64,000 nt of DNA from Ruegeria pomeroyi (GCF_021405525.1 NZ_JAGQAG010000001.1:1054001-1118000); one strand, 5' to 3'; counted from the stretch's first letter, positions 1 through 9,976 are shown. Notes: generated by a model not told the origin, from the sequence alone. Numbers and translations are program-made.

Positions 1-1526
<1,526 letters not shown>

Positions 1527-1538
1527 GGAGTATCCCTG

Positions 1539-1949
1539 ATGGCAAACACGATGCAATTCGACCTCGTCAGCCCGGAGCGCCGCCTCGCGTCGCTTCAGGT
1601 CAGCGCGGTCCAGATTCCCGGCGCGGACGGGGACATGACGGCGATGCCCGATCATGCCCCCACCATCACCACGCTGCGCCCCGGGGTGCTGAAGGTCGAA
1701 GGACCCGAAGGCACCAGCGAATACCTGGTCACGGGCGGCTTTGCCCAGATCGGCGCCGACACGCTGTCGGTGCTGGCCGAGAAAGCCATTCCGGTGACCG
1801 AGGTGACGCGGGCGCATCTGGACGAACTGATCGCCGAGGCGCGCAGCTCGCACGAGGCTGCCAAGGGGCAAGAGCATACCAGCGTCGTTGACGACGCAGC
1901 CAAGCTCTTGGCCGATATGGAGGCCTTGGGCACGCATATGGGGCTCTGA
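1539..1949 (+). CDS. atpC: F1 ATP synthase epsilon subunit
   Basis: A 136-residue protein starting 12 bases after the atpD stop, with AAGGAG just upstream of the ATG. The N-terminal half is the beta-sandwich domain ([10 protein letters not shown], then [14 protein letters not shown] near residues 28-42, [17 protein letters not shown] near 61-77), which contacts the c-ring and gamma. The C-terminal half is the helical hairpin that in this family can inhibit ATP hydrolysis. It is the last gene of the atp operon and is followed by a strong terminator. Confidence 0.97.
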   Translation: MANTMQFDLVSPERRLASLQVSAVQIPGADGDMTAMPDHAPTITTLRPGVLKVEGPEGTSEYLVTGGFAQIGADTLSVLAEKAIPVTEVTRAHLDELIAEARSSHEAAKGQEHTSVVDDAAKLLADMEALGTHMGL

Positions 1950-1974
1950 GCCTCGCGAGCGCAGTCCAGAACAG

Positions 1975-2005
1975 GGGCCAGCCGGGCAACGGGCTGGCCC
2001 TTTTT
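1975..2005 (+). terminator. Rho-independent terminator of the atp operon
   Basis: GGGCCAGCC (1975-1983) pairs perfectly with GGCTGGCCC (1992-2000) across an 8-base loop and is followed directly by TTTTT (2001-2005). It lies 26 bases after the atpC stop. Confidence 0.88.
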
Positions 2006-2075
2006 GCGTCATGTTTTGGCCGGACTGGTCTGATAGAGACGCAAGAAAAGTAGGAATTTGTGTGGGTTTTGAGCC

Positions 2076-2426
2076 ATGAAGCTGTTTACTTCCCATCCAG
2101 TCGCCATTCAGCAGGGCGACGAGGCGATGTTCTCGGATTTCGAGAATGACGGCGACATGTGGACCGGTTCGGGCAGTCGTGAGAGGCGAAAGCCCGTCCT
2201 GTTTGAACAGCCGTTCCGCTCTACCCCGGTGGTGATGGTCACGATTTCGCTATGGGATGTGGATACCGGCGCAGCGGTGCGGGCCGAGGTCAAGGCCGAG
2301 AATGCAACGCCCGAAGGCTTCGATCTGGTGTTTCGCACTTGGGCGGATACCCGCGTCGCCCGCCTGCGGCTCGGCTGGACCGCGATCGGCGACATGCGCA
2401 ACGAAGATGATTGGGACGTGATCTGA
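2076..2426 (+). CDS. H-type lectin domain protein
   Basis: A 116-residue protein that is essentially one H-type lectin fold. Seen directly: an N-terminal GDEAMFSDFENDGDMWTG segment, then FEQPFRSTPVVMVTISLWD near residues 43-61, and NATPEGFDLVFRTWADTRVARLRLGW near 75-100. This is the beta-sandwich pattern of H-type lectins such as Helix pomatia agglutinin, whose bacterial members are small single-domain proteins often seen in Roseobacters. No signal peptide is visible, so a cytoplasmic or unconventionally released protein is likely. It follows the atp terminator and so probably has its own promoter. The Shine-Dalgarno sequence before ATG 2076 is weak. The sugar ligand is unknown. Confidence 0.8.
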   Translation: MKLFTSHPVAIQQGDEAMFSDFENDGDMWTGSGSRERRKPVLFEQPFRSTPVVMVTISLWDVDTGAAVRAEVKAENATPEGFDLVFRTWADTRVARLRLGWTAIGDMRNEDDWDVI

Positions 2427-2445
2427 TCACTTGCGGTGGCCCCAG

Positions 2446-2464
2446 TAAATTCGTCGAATGTTTT
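2446..2464. repeat. Degenerate copy of the AAATTCGTCGAA palindrome
   Basis: AGTAAATTCGTCGAATGTTT-type sequence between the lectin gene and prs. It keeps the TTCGTCGAA core of the dispersed hairpin found elsewhere (19225-19252, 28665-28695, 41742-41768), but the outer arms no longer match. It lacks the GGAGTATTT module. Confidence 0.5.
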
Positions 2465-2473
2465 GGGGCGCTC

Positions 2474-2507
2474 GCCGCTTGCCGGTTCAGTTGAACCGGC
2501 AAGCGGC
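2474..2507 (-). terminator. Perfect 15-bp hairpin after prs, probable terminator
   Basis: GCCGCTTGCCGGTTC (2474-2488) and its exact complement (2493-2507) flank a 4-base AGTT loop, one base from the prs stop codon. Because prs (minus) and the lectin gene (plus) converge here, the hairpin could end both transcripts. Neither side has a good T-run, so it may work with Rho or as a 3' stabiliser. Confidence 0.6.
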
Positions 2508-2508
2508 A

Positions 2509-3528
2509 TTAGTCCATGTGATAGAGAGATTCGTAGATAGGCCGCAGGGTCTTGTCCTCGAACAGGGACGAGACCGACGTTCCGTTCCAGATATTTAGGA
2601 TCGCCTGGGTAAAGATCGGTGCGGTCGGTACCACGCGGATATTCGGGGTGGCCAGGATCTCGGGTGTCGGCTGTATGGAATCAGTGATCACCAGCGACTT
2701 CATCACCGAATTGCTGACCCGTTCGACAGCCGGCCCGCTCATCACCCCGTGCGAGATATAGGAGTGGACCTCGCGCGCGCCATTGTCGAGCAGCACCTGC
2801 GCTGCCTTGCACAGGGTTCCGGCTGTGTCACAAATGTCGTCGACGATCAGGCAGATCTTGTCGGTCACATCTCCGATCACCGTCATCTCGGCCACTTCGC
2901 CCGGCTTTTCCCGGCGCTTGTCCACGATCGACAGCGGCGCGTTGATCCGCTTGGCCAGCTCCCGCGCCCGGGCAACGCCGCCCACATCGGGCGAAACCAC
3001 CATCAGGTCTGCCATCTGCTGTTTGAACTGGGTCTGTACATCCAGTGCAAAGATCGGCGAGGCATAGAGGTTATCGACCGGAATGTCGAAAAAGCCCTGA
3101 ATCTGGGCCGCATGCAGATCCATGGTCAGGATCCGCTCGATCCCGGCGCCGGTCAGCATATTGGCGACCAGCTTGGCACTGATCGGGGTGCGCGCCTTGG
3201 TGCGACGATCCTGGCGAGCATAGCCGAAATAGGGGATCACAGCGGTAATCCGGCTGGCCGAGGACCGGCGCAGCGCATCGGCGATGATCAGCAGTTCCAT
3301 CAAGTTGTCATTGGCCGGGTTCGAGGTCGGCTGGATGATGAACATGTCCTCGCCGCGGACATTCTCGAACACTTCGACGAATATCTCGCCGTCGTTGAAC
3401 CGCTCGACCCGGGCATCGACCAGCCCTTGGTCGACCCCGCGATAGAGGCTCATCCGGCGGGCAATGGAGCGGGCAAGCGGAAGATTGGCGTTCCCAGCGA
3501 TCAGCTTGGGCTCGGTGAGTGACGGCAT
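2509..3528 (-). CDS. prs: Ribose-phosphate pyrophosphokinase
   Basis: Makes PRPP from ribose 5-phosphate and ATP for nucleotide, histidine, tryptophan and NAD synthesis. The chosen start ([17 protein letters not shown]) gives 339 residues. The longer frame adds 18 residues that do not belong to the family. Key elements: the nucleotide loop [10 protein letters not shown] near residues 44-53, [17 protein letters not shown] near 64-80, the RQDRR segment near 105-109, and the PRPP-binding loop [10 protein letters not shown] at 229-238. It is transcribed divergently from the isomerase gene at 3636, with about 107 bases between the starts. Confidence 0.97.
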   Translation of the reverse strand: MPSLTEPKLIAGNANLPLARSIARRMSLYRGVDQGLVDARVERFNDGEIFVEVFENVRGEDMFIIQPTSNPANDNLMELLIIADALRRSSASRITAVIPYFGYARQDRRTKARTPISAKLVANMLTGAGIERILTMDLHAAQIQGFFDIPVDNLYASPIFALDVQTQFKQQMADLMVVSPDVGGVARARELAKRINAPLSIVDKRREKPGEVAEMTVIGDVTDKICLIVDDICDTAGTLCKAAQVLLDNGAREVHSYISHGVMSGPAVERVSNSVMKSLVITDSIQPTPEILATPNIRVVPTAPIFTQAILNIWNGTSVSSLFEDKTLRPIYESLYHMD

Positions 3529-3635
3529 GACGATTATCCCCAGGCAGCACTGTCTGTTGTGACAGATTCGTGATGTTGACACCGCTTAGCATGGGCGTAC
3601 GGTCCCGCAAAGCGCAGGCAGCGGAGAAAACGAAT

Positions 3636-4238
3636 ATGGCTGATATCGACTACTATTTTGCGACACTTTCCCCCTTCTCCTATCTGGCCGGGCAGCGTCT
3701 GGAGGAAATCGCCGCCCGTCACGGGGCGAAAATCGCCTACAAGCCGATCGACATCATGGCGCTGTTCGCCCGCACCGGTGGCGTGCCGCCCAAGGATCGG
3801 CATCCCTCGCGCATCGAATACCGGGCACAGGAGTTGCAGCGCCAGATGCGCAAGACCGGATTGCCCCTGAACATGAAGCCGGCTTTCTGGCCAACCAATG
3901 CTGCCCCGTCTTCCTATGCGATCATCGCGGCTGGCAGGGCAGGTGGTGGCGATCTGGGGGCGCTCTGCCATGGCATCCTGCGCGCCTGCTGGGCAGAGGA
4001 GCGCGATATCGCTCAGGATGAAGTGATCCGTGACTGCCTGTCCAGCGCCGGGTTCGATCCGGGACTGGCCGACAGCGGCCTGCTGGCGGGCGCTGAAACC
4101 TATGCCGCCAATCTGGAGGAGGCGGTCGAGCGTGGTGTCTTTGGTGCGCCTTTCTACATCACCGCCGACGGGCAGCGGTTCTGGGGACAGGACAGGCTTG
4201 ACGATCTCGACGCCCATCTGGCGGAGATCAAGGGGTGA
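3636..4238 (+). CDS. 2-hydroxychromene-2-carboxylate isomerase family protein (DsbA-like)
   Basis: A 200-residue thioredoxin-fold protein of the kappa-GST/HCCA isomerase family. The opening IDYYFATLSPFSYLAGQRL carries the S-P-F-S-Y motif (residues 12-16) in the position of the glutathione-contacting serine. The C-terminal GVFGAPFYITADGQRFWGQDRLDDL is the classic family ending with the cis-Pro loop. These enzymes isomerise 2-hydroxychromene-2-carboxylate in naphthalene breakdown, but most chromosomal copies have unknown substrates. ATG 3636 has GGAGAA upstream; the longer reading frame has no family homology there. The next gene overlaps its stop, so the two are co-transcribed. Confidence 0.88.
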   Translation: MADIDYYFATLSPFSYLAGQRLEEIAARHGAKIAYKPIDIMALFARTGGVPPKDRHPSRIEYRAQELQRQMRKTGLPLNMKPAFWPTNAAPSSYAIIAAGRAGGGDLGALCHGILRACWAEERDIAQDEVIRDCLSSAGFDPGLADSGLLAGAETYAANLEEAVERGVFGAPFYITADGQRFWGQDRLDDLDAHLAEIKG

Positions 4239-5053
4239 GGACGGCGCAGACCTTGCCGCAAGCCGCTTTTGTCAGTCATTTCGGCCATGGTCCGCGTCCG
4301 GTGCTGGCTCTGCATTGTACCATCGCCCATTCCGGCGCCTGGAAGGGGCTGACACGCCTGCTGGGGGAAGAGGCGCGCTTTACCGCCCCCGACATGCTCA
4401 GTCACGGGCGCAGCCCGGACTGGGACGGGCAGGGTTGTTTCCAGGACCGTATCCTGCGTATTGCCGAGACCTGCCTGACCGAGGCATCGATGGATGTGAT
4501 CGGCCACTCCTTCGGCGCCACGGTGGCGCTGCGCCTGGCGGTGGAACATCCCGAGCGGGTGCGCAGCCTGACCCTGATTGAACCGGTCTTCTTTGCCGTG
4601 GCCGGCCAGGACGCGCCCGAGTTGATCGACAGCCACGCGAGCGACGCGCAGCCCTATCTCGATGCGCTATCGGCCGGAGACCGTGCGCTTGCCGCGCGGC
4701 TTTTCAACCGGATGTGGAGCACCGCCTCAAGCCCGCGCTGGCCCGATCTGCCCGAAGCGACCCGCGCTGCCATGATCCGGGGCATCCATGTGGTGCCGAC
4801 GATGGATGCCGCGCTGTTCGACGATACCGCCGGGTTACTGGCGCCGGGGCGGCTCGACCGCGCGGCCATGCCGGTTCTGCTGCTGCGGGGCGCCTTGACA
4901 CATCCGGTGATGGAAGCGATCTCGAAGGGCCTCCAGCGCCGTTTGCCCGATGCTCGCGAAGAGAGGATCGAGGGCGCCGGTCACATGCTGCCGATCACCC
5001 ATCCAGAAGAGACGGCGACCCATATCCGCGCGCTGTGGTCGCGGGCAGGCTGA
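4235..5053 (+). CDS. Alpha/beta hydrolase
   Basis: A 272-residue alpha/beta-hydrolase-fold protein. The nucleophile elbow is GHSFG at residues 90-94 (S92). The oxyanion region is VLALHCTIAHSGAWKGL near 23-39. The catalytic histidine is most likely the one in EGAGHMLPITHPEE (H250). It starts with GTG overlapping the TGA of the isomerase gene (GTGA), so translation is coupled. The substrate cannot be told from sequence; co-transcription with a glutathione-type isomerase suggests a role in aromatic or xenobiotic breakdown, but this is only inference. Confidence 0.85.
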   Translation: MRTAQTLPQAAFVSHFGHGPRPVLALHCTIAHSGAWKGLTRLLGEEARFTAPDMLSHGRSPDWDGQGCFQDRILRIAETCLTEASMDVIGHSFGATVALRLAVEHPERVRSLTLIEPVFFAVAGQDAPELIDSHASDAQPYLDALSAGDRALAARLFNRMWSTASSPRWPDLPEATRAAMIRGIHVVPTMDAALFDDTAGLLAPGRLDRAAMPVLLLRGALTHPVMEAISKGLQRRLPDAREERIEGAGHMLPITHPEETATHIRALWSRAG

Positions 5054-5061
5054 GCACGCCT

Positions 5062-5133
5062 CTTCATTTCGCCAAAAATACTCCCGGGGAGGTGACAAAA
5101 TTCTCCGAATTTTGCACCGGGGGCAGCGCCCCC
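5062..5133 (-). repeat. Dispersed modular repeat, copy A
   Basis: Read on the minus strand the order is: GGGGGCGCTGCCCCC hairpin (5119-5133), a second hairpin CAAAATTCG/GAGAATTTTG, then CCCCGGGAGTATTT, then GGCGAAATGAAG ending at 5062. It fills the space between two convergent genes, the hydrolase (plus) and ltaE (minus). It may double as their terminator. Confidence 0.8.
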
Positions 5134-5142
5134 TGCACCCCT

Positions 5143-6180
5143 TCAGAGCAAGGAAAGGAACTGGTCGATCTGATCCGTTCCGATAGACCAGTCGCAGACC
5201 ATGCGACAGGCCAGCATCTCGCTCTCGTCCGCGCCCTCCAGTTCCGCACCCCACAGGTGATAGGACGCGCCCGCACCCATCAGGCGCCGATGGGTCGCGC
5301 GTGGGAAACTGGCAAAGACGATATTGGCCTGCGGCTCGTGCAGGAACGTGGCCCCCGATGCCCGCAGCCCCTCGACCAGGCGGGCGCAATTGTCATTGGC
5401 CCGACGCGCCGAGCGCAGCCAGAGATCGTCGGTCAGATAGGCCTCCATCTGTGCCGACAGATAGCGGTGTTTCGAAAAGAGATGCGCGCCGCGCTTGCGG
5501 CGCAGCTCGAATTCCCAGGCATGTTTCGGGTCGAAGAAGATCACCGCCTCGACCCCCATGCAGCCATTCTTGGTGCCGCCAAAGCTGACCGCGTCCACGC
5601 CTGCTTTCCAGGTCATCTCGGCGGGCGAGGCGTTGAGGGCGACCAGCGCATTGGCAAAGCGGGCGCCATCCAGATGCACCGGCAGACCGTACTCCTTGGC
5701 CACACCGCAAAGCGCCTGCAACTCGGCGATGGAATAGACGCCGCCGCGTTCGGTCACCTGAGTGATCGAGACCGGGCCGCGCTGCGGCCCGTGCACGCCA
5801 CGGGTCTCTTCGCCCGTGATCGACCCGCGCAGCGCCTCGGGTGTCATCCGGTCGCCGCCGGGCACCAGGGTCAGCTTGGCGCCGCCCGAATAGAACTCAG
5901 GCGCGTTGCACTCATCCTCGTGGATATGGGCCACGGGCGAGCAGAAAATCGTCTGCCAGGGCTGTGACAGGGTGGCGAGTGCCAGCGAGTTGGCCGCCGT
6001 CCCGGTTGCCACCAGATAGACCGCTGCGTCTGGCGCCTCGAAAATTCGACGAATTTTCTCCTGCACCGCCTGCATCTGTGCATCCGCCCCATAGGCCATG
6101 GCATAGCCCTGGTTGGCCTCGGTCAGGGCCGCCAGGATCTCGGGATGGACAGGGCCGGAATTGTCAGAGGCAAAGAACAT
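5143..6180 (-). CDS. ltaE: Low-specificity L-threonine aldolase
   Basis: A 345-residue fold-type I PLP enzyme of the threonine aldolase/beta-eliminating lyase family, which cleaves L-threonine or allo-threonine to glycine and acetaldehyde. Visible features: MFFASDNSGPVHPEI at the N terminus, the PLP-ring contact HLDGARFANAL near 169-179, and the Schiff-base lysine K204 in SFGGTKNGCMG. The start overlaps the ycgN stop by one base (TGATG), making it the third gene of a ribF-ycgN-ltaE operon. Oddity: codons for residues 41-48 (EKIRRIFE) form a perfect palindrome identical to the dispersed intergenic hairpin core. Confidence 0.93.
   Translation of the reverse strand: MFFASDNSGPVHPEILAALTEANQGYAMAYGADAQMQAVQEKIRRIFEAPDAAVYLVATGTAANSLALATLSQPWQTIFCSPVAHIHEDECNAPEFYSGGAKLTLVPGGDRMTPEALRGSITGEETRGVHGPQRGPVSITQVTERGGVYSIAELQALCGVAKEYGLPVHLDGARFANALVALNASPAEMTWKAGVDAVSFGGTKNGCMGVEAVIFFDPKHAWEFELRRKRGAHLFSKHRYLSAQMEAYLTDDLWLRSARRANDNCARLVEGLRASGATFLHEPQANIVFASFPRATHRRLMGAGASYHLWGAELEGADESEMLACRMVCDWSIGTDQIDQFLSLL
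6040..6058. repeat. Copy of the dispersed AAAATTCGNCGAATTTT palindrome inside ltaE
   Basis: GAAAATTCG-A-CGAATTTTC, a perfect 19-base palindrome inside the coding sequence. On the coding (minus) strand it reads AAA ATT CGT CGA ATT TTC, using A/T-ending codons that are uncommon in the rest of the gene. The core is identical to the intergenic hairpin at 28665-28695. Confidence 0.75.
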
Positions 6181-6650
6181 CAGATAGGCTCCTCGATGAT
6201 ATGGTCTTCCCAGTCTTCTTCGGGGGTTTCAAACTCTGATACGGTGATGCCGCGCACCGAGACGCCCGCGCGATGCACGCTCTCGGGATCGCCCGAGACC
6301 AGCGGGTGCCAGTCGTAAAGAGGCTTGCCCTCCCACAGCAACCGATAGGCGCAGGTGCGGGGCATCCAATAGGCGTGGCTGTCCAGATTGTCGGGGGTCA
6401 GCACGATGCAATCGGGCACGAACTGGTGCCGGATCGGGTATTGCGTGCAATGGCAGCTCTCGTCATCCAGCAGCCGGCAGGCGACCCGGGTCAGCTCGAC
6501 CTCGCCGGTATCCTCGTCCTCAAGCTTGTTGAGGCAGCATTTGCCGCAACCGTCGCACAATGCCTCCCATTCGGTCTTGCTCAGCCGCGCCAGCGGCTTG
6601 CGCTCCCAGAAACGCGGGCGCAGCCCGTTGCGGTCGATCGGATCCTTCAT
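6180..6650 (-). CDS. ycgN: YcgN/UPF0260 cysteine-cluster protein
   Basis: A 156-residue protein of the YcgN (UPF0260) family in the wider YkgJ-type cysteine cluster group. Cysteines lie in a dense pattern, CDGCGKCC at 32-39 and CRLLDDESCHC at 58-68, consistent with binding a metal or Fe-S centre. The family also shows FWERKPLARLSKTEWEALCDGCGKCC almost unchanged. Its biochemical role is not established. The start is placed at MKDPIDRNGLRPRFW, overlapping the ribF stop by four bases (ATGA); the longer frame adds only unrelated residues. Confidence 0.9.
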   Translation of the reverse strand: MKDPIDRNGLRPRFWERKPLARLSKTEWEALCDGCGKCCLNKLEDEDTGEVELTRVACRLLDDESCHCTQYPIRHQFVPDCIVLTPDNLDSHAYWMPRTCAYRLLWEGKPLYDWHPLVSGDPESVHRAGVSVRGITVSEFETPEEDWEDHIIEEPI

Positions 6651-7579
6651 AGGGCGGCCAGGATGTCGCGGGCGCGGTCGCAATCGGCGTCCATCTGCGC
6701 GATAAGCGCGTCCAGCCCGTCAAAGGTCATTTCTGGGCGCAGGTACTCGACAAGTCCGACACTCAGCGTGGCGCCATAAAGATCGCCGGAGAAGTCGAAC
6801 AGGAAAGTTTCGATATTGGGGCGCTCGCCGTTGAACATCGGCCGTACCCCGACCGAAGCAGCACCGCGATAGCTGCCCTTGTGCGGTCCGTCCAGCACAT
6901 CGACCAGCACCGCATAGACGCCGAACCGGGGCGGGTGCAGGCCGTCGATGGACATGTTTGCGGTGGGAAAGCCCAGCTCGCGCCCGCGCTGCTCGCCACC
7001 GATCACTTCGCCCTCGATCCGGTGCCAATGGCCCAGCATGGCAGCGGCGTCGCGCGGGCGGCCCTCGCTCAGGGCGGTGCGGATCGCGGTCGACGAGATC
7101 ACGCGCTCGGTCTGTTCCAGGAGCGGCGCGACGGTGACGCCGAAGCCCATTTCCTGACCAAACCGGACCATGTCGGCGGCGTTGCCGCTGCGGGCCTTGC
7201 CGAAACAGAAATCGGCACCGATCACGACATGAGCCAGGCCCAGCCCGTCGCAGATGACGCTGCGCGCGAACTCTTCGGGTGTCAGCCCGGCCAGCGCGGC
7301 GTTGAAAGGCAACTCGTACAACCGTTCGACACCCAGTTTTTGCAGCCGATGCGCGCGTGCCGGGCCACGCATCAGGCGAAAGGGCGGACTGTCGGGGGCG
7401 AAATACTCGCGCGGATGTGGCTCGAAGGTCATCACGCCAAGCGGTACGTCGGGCGCGGCCTGCCGCGCCAGCTCGATCACCGAGCGATGCCCGATATGCA
7501 CACCATCGAAATTGCCGATGGCGACACTGGCGCCCCGGTCGGCAGGTTCGACGAATTTGTAATCCCGAATGATCCGCAT
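6647..7579 (-). CDS. ribF: Bifunctional riboflavin kinase / FAD synthetase
   Basis: A 310-residue protein with the usual two-domain layout. The N-terminal FAD synthetase domain has the nucleotidyltransferase motif GNFDGVHIGH (residues 22-31) and YFAPDSPPFRLM. The C-terminal flavokinase domain has GRELGFPTANM and YRGAASVGVRPMF. It converts riboflavin to FMN and FAD. The start (MRIIRDYKFVEPADRG) is set by family alignment; 82 extra N-terminal codons in the open frame are not part of it. It is the first gene of the ribF-ycgN-ltaE operon; LtaE uses PLP, so the link is not through flavin. Confidence 0.96.
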   Translation of the reverse strand: MRIIRDYKFVEPADRGASVAIGNFDGVHIGHRSVIELARQAAPDVPLGVMTFEPHPREYFAPDSPPFRLMRGPARAHRLQKLGVERLYELPFNAALAGLTPEEFARSVICDGLGLAHVVIGADFCFGKARSGNAADMVRFGQEMGFGVTVAPLLEQTERVISSTAIRTALSEGRPRDAAAMLGHWHRIEGEVIGGEQRGRELGFPTANMSIDGLHPPRFGVYAVLVDVLDGPHKGSYRGAASVGVRPMFNGERPNIETFLFDFSGDLYGATLSVGLVEYLRPEMTFDGLDALIAQMDADCDRARDILAAL

Positions 7580-7701
7580 GGCAGCAGGCCTAGCGTCCCG
7601 CGACGGCGGGATCAAGCGCTGCTTGCCGGAACCGGTTCGGCAACGCATACTCCGGGACCGGCGGGGGTGTTTTCGACCCTCCCGACAGGAGTTGCAATCG
7701 G

Positions 7702-8484
7702 ATGCAAACACTGTTCCAACTGCCGGTTCCGGTTGCGGCGTTCGTGTTCGTTGCGGCAACGCTGGTGCTGGCATTCTCGGCCTATGGGCTGACCCGGGCG
7801 ATACTGTGCCGCTCGGGTGAGGCAAAGTCCGACCTGGCCGGCCCGATCTTTACCCGTGTCGGGGCGTTGCATGCACTGATCCTGGCGCTGGTTTTCGCAC
7901 AGGAACTGATCAATGTGCGCGACATCAGCACCGCCAGCGCGCGTGAGGCGGTTCTGGTGGGGGACGCGTTCTATGATCTCAAGCGCTATGATCCGGAGGA
8001 AACGCTGCCGATCCGCAAGGACCTGGCGGGTTATGTGCGTCTTGTCCTCGAGCAGGAATGGGACAGCCTTGCAGAGGCGGATATCCTCTCTCCCGAGGCC
8101 TGGGCGGCCTGGGAAAGGGCCTATGTCGGGGCCTTGGAACTGGAACCCGCGACGGATCGGTAGAACGTGCTGAAGGGTATCGTCGTCGACCACCTGCGCG
8201 AGGTGTCCGGTTTGCGGCGATTGCGCGAGAACGCGGCGATCGCAAATGTACAGGACCTGTTCATGATGGCTGCGGTTGCCGGGCTGGTCCTGACATCTGC
8301 GGGCCTGTTCACCCATGCGCCGAACACGCACAACATCTTTCTGTTGTCGATCTTCGCGGCCTATACCGGCTTGATCGTGTTCTTTGTGGTCGCCTTTGCC
8401 AATCCCTATCACGCGCCGGGCATGGTGATGCCAACGGGGTTTGAAAATCTGTTCATGGGAGAGTTGGCCGAGCTTGGCCGATGA
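7702..8484 (+). pseudogene. DUF4239 (bestrophin-like) membrane protein split by an in-frame TAG
   Basis: Two open frames, 7702-8163 (153 codons) and 8167-8484 (GTG start), lie in the same frame and are separated only by TAG 8161-8163 and one AAC codon. Joined, they give a 260-residue protein with two N-terminal hydrophobic segments (about 5-27 and 50-70), a soluble middle, and two C-terminal hydrophobic segments, the layout of DUF4239 proteins. The first half starts after a good AGGAG. No ribosome site is evident before GTG 8167. A CAG-to-TAG change is the simplest explanation. Alternatives are readthrough, a sequencing error, or two cooperating fragments. Confidence 0.7.
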
Positions 8485-8505
8485 CGTGGCCGAAACGGAC
8501 AAGGA

Positions 8506-8536
8506 AACACCGCAGCACCAGAGGTGCTGCGGTGTT
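8506..8536. terminator. Bidirectional hairpin between DUF4239 and the MaoC gene
   Basis: AACACCGCAGCACC (8506-8519) and its exact complement (8523-8536) around a 3-base AGA loop. It sits between convergent genes. There is no long T-run on either side. Confidence 0.6.
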
Positions 8537-8554
8537 GATCGACAGCAGTCGGGT

Positions 8555-8998
8555 TCAGTCGAACTTGCGCGAGGGGGCCAGCACCATCGCCTCGCCCACC
8601 AGCACCTTTTTGCCATCGACGGAGCAATGGCAGTCCAGCTTGACCCGGCGCTTGGCAAAGTCGATGTCGATCACCTTGACCTCGGCATAGACGGTGTCGC
8701 CGGGGCGCACGGGCGCGAGGAACTTCAGCGACTGGCCCATGTAGACCGTGCCATGTCCCGGCAATTGCTCACCGATCACCGCCGAGATCAGCCCGGCGGT
8801 CAGCATGCCATGGGCGATGCGCCCCTCAAAGATGGTGTCGCGGGCGTATTCGTCGTCCAGATGCACCGGATTGCGGTCGGTCGAGACCTGGGCGAACATC
8901 TCGATATCCTCGTCGGTGACCTGCTTGCGCAGGTACCGGGTCATGCCCATCTCGATATCTTCGATACAGATCGTTCCGCGCGGCAGATTGTCCAACAT
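8555..8998 (-). CDS. MaoC family (R)-hydratase / dehydratase
   Basis: A 147-residue single hot-dog-fold protein of the MaoC/PhaJ type. The catalytic signature is FAQVSTDRNPVHLDDEYARD near residues 34-53, with the Asp and His of the hydratase 2 motif (D-x-N-P-x-H). These enzymes hydrate enoyl-CoA to (R)-3-hydroxyacyl-CoA, or the related reaction in other pathways. GAGAGGGTGAC precedes the chosen ATG at 8998; the 16 extra upstream codons are not family-like. No acyl-CoA metabolism genes lie next to it, so the pathway is unknown. Confidence 0.88.
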   Translation of the reverse strand: MLDNLPRGTICIEDIEMGMTRYLRKQVTDEDIEMFAQVSTDRNPVHLDDEYARDTIFEGRIAHGMLTAGLISAVIGEQLPGHGTVYMGQSLKFLAPVRPGDTVYAEVKVIDIDFAKRRVKLDCHCSVDGKKVLVGEAMVLAPSRKFD

Positions 8999-9077
8999 GT
9001 CACCCTCTCTATCCAGGTGGCGGAGCAACTTTGAACAAGCCTCCACCTGAGTTTGGCAACTTTATTACTTTGCAGGT

Positions 9078-9100
9078 GCAGAAAATCAAGTCCTTTCTGC
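9078..9100 (-). terminator. Small hairpin directly after the HAD hydrolase gene
   Basis: GCAGAAA (9078-9084) pairs with TTTCTGC (9094-9100), touching the stop codon at 9101-9103 on the minus strand. The region before the MaoC gene also holds a CAGGTGG...CCACCTG inverted repeat (about 9015-9051), so a regulatory role for MaoC is also possible. Confidence 0.35.
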
Positions 9101-9976
9101 TCAGCGCAGTTGTCCAATAGTATAGGTTGGGGTTCGGTTTTCCCTGTTCAGATAGGCTGTTAGCGCTTTGGGGTCGGGGCTGTGGCCAGTTTTGGTTTCC
9201 GATGCGGCCAGGCCGCCCGAGATGAAGAGGGAATCAATCCCTTCGCCCATCGCCCCGGCGACATCGGTCTGGATGCCATCGCCGATGGCCAGGATCTCGC
9301 CATCGCCCACATCCTGGCCCAGCGCGGTCAGCCGACGGCGGGCCAGATCATAGATCGGCGGGTGCGGTTTGCCGAAATAGAGGCTCTCGCCCCCCATCTC
9401 GGTGTAAAGCCGCGCCAGCGCCCCGGCGCACCATTCGCGGATTTCGCCGCGGTCGACCACGATATCGGGATTGGCGCAAAGCAGCTTCATCCCCTTGGTC
9501 TTGGCATAGAGGAAATCGGGTCGGTTCACCTCGGGGTCGGCCATCGGATCGAAGGGGCCGCAACAGACGATGCCCTCGGCCTCTTGCAGGGGCACGCGGG
9601 TGATCTCGACCGGGTTGTCGAGCAGCTTGAGCGGCTCGAAGAACCCTGCATCGCGGTCCCATTCGCCCATGAAATAGACCTTTTGCCCAACCGCGCCCCG
9701 GAACATGGCGGACCGGGCACTGTCGCCGCTGGTGGCGATGGTGTCATAGGCGTCCTGAGGCACGCCAAACTGGGTCAGCTGCGTCGCCACGCCCGCGCGG
9801 GGTTTGGGCGAGTTGGTGACCAGCACCACGATGCCGCCCGCCGCGCGATAGGTCTGCAACGCGGCGACCGCCTCGGGATAGGCAGTCACCCCGTTATGGA
9901 CACAGCCCCACAGATCGACGAACAGCGCGCGATATCGGTCGGAGATGTCGGAGAGGGCGTTGATGATCTGGGTCAT
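9101..9976 (-). CDS. HAD superfamily class IIA hydrolase (TIGR01459 type)
   Basis: A 291-residue phosphatase-like protein. HAD motif I is FVDLWGCVHNG at residues 19-29, here with D-L-W-G in place of the usual DxD. Motif II is VTNSPKPR near 54-61. The C-terminal YFGKPHPPIYDLA and ILAIGDGIQTDVAGA supply the motif III lysine and motif IV acid. This is the class IIA subset (NagD/pyridoxal phosphatase relatives) found in alphaproteobacteria as TIGR01459; the substrate is unknown. The start at 9976 (MTQIINALSDISDRY) fits the family but has no clear Shine-Dalgarno sequence; a start 15 codons upstream is possible. Confidence 0.85.
   Translation of the reverse strand: MTQIINALSDISDRYRALFVDLWGCVHNGVTAYPEAVAALQTYRAAGGIVVLVTNSPKPRAGVATQLTQFGVPQDAYDTIATSGDSARSAMFRGAVGQKVYFMGEWDRDAGFFEPLKLLDNPVEITRVPLQEAEGIVCCGPFDPMADPEVNRPDFLYAKTKGMKLLCANPDIVVDRGEIREWCAGALARLYTEMGGESLYFGKPHPPIYDLARRRLTALGQDVGDGEILAIGDGIQTDVAGAMGEGIDSLFISGGLAASETKTGHSPDPKALTAYLNRENRTPTYTIGQLR

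Noticed and set aside
3310-3330. GGGTTCGAGGTCGG resembling a tRNA T-arm
   Set aside because: It lies inside prs and lacks the other arms; no complete tRNA cloverleaf was found anywhere in the window.
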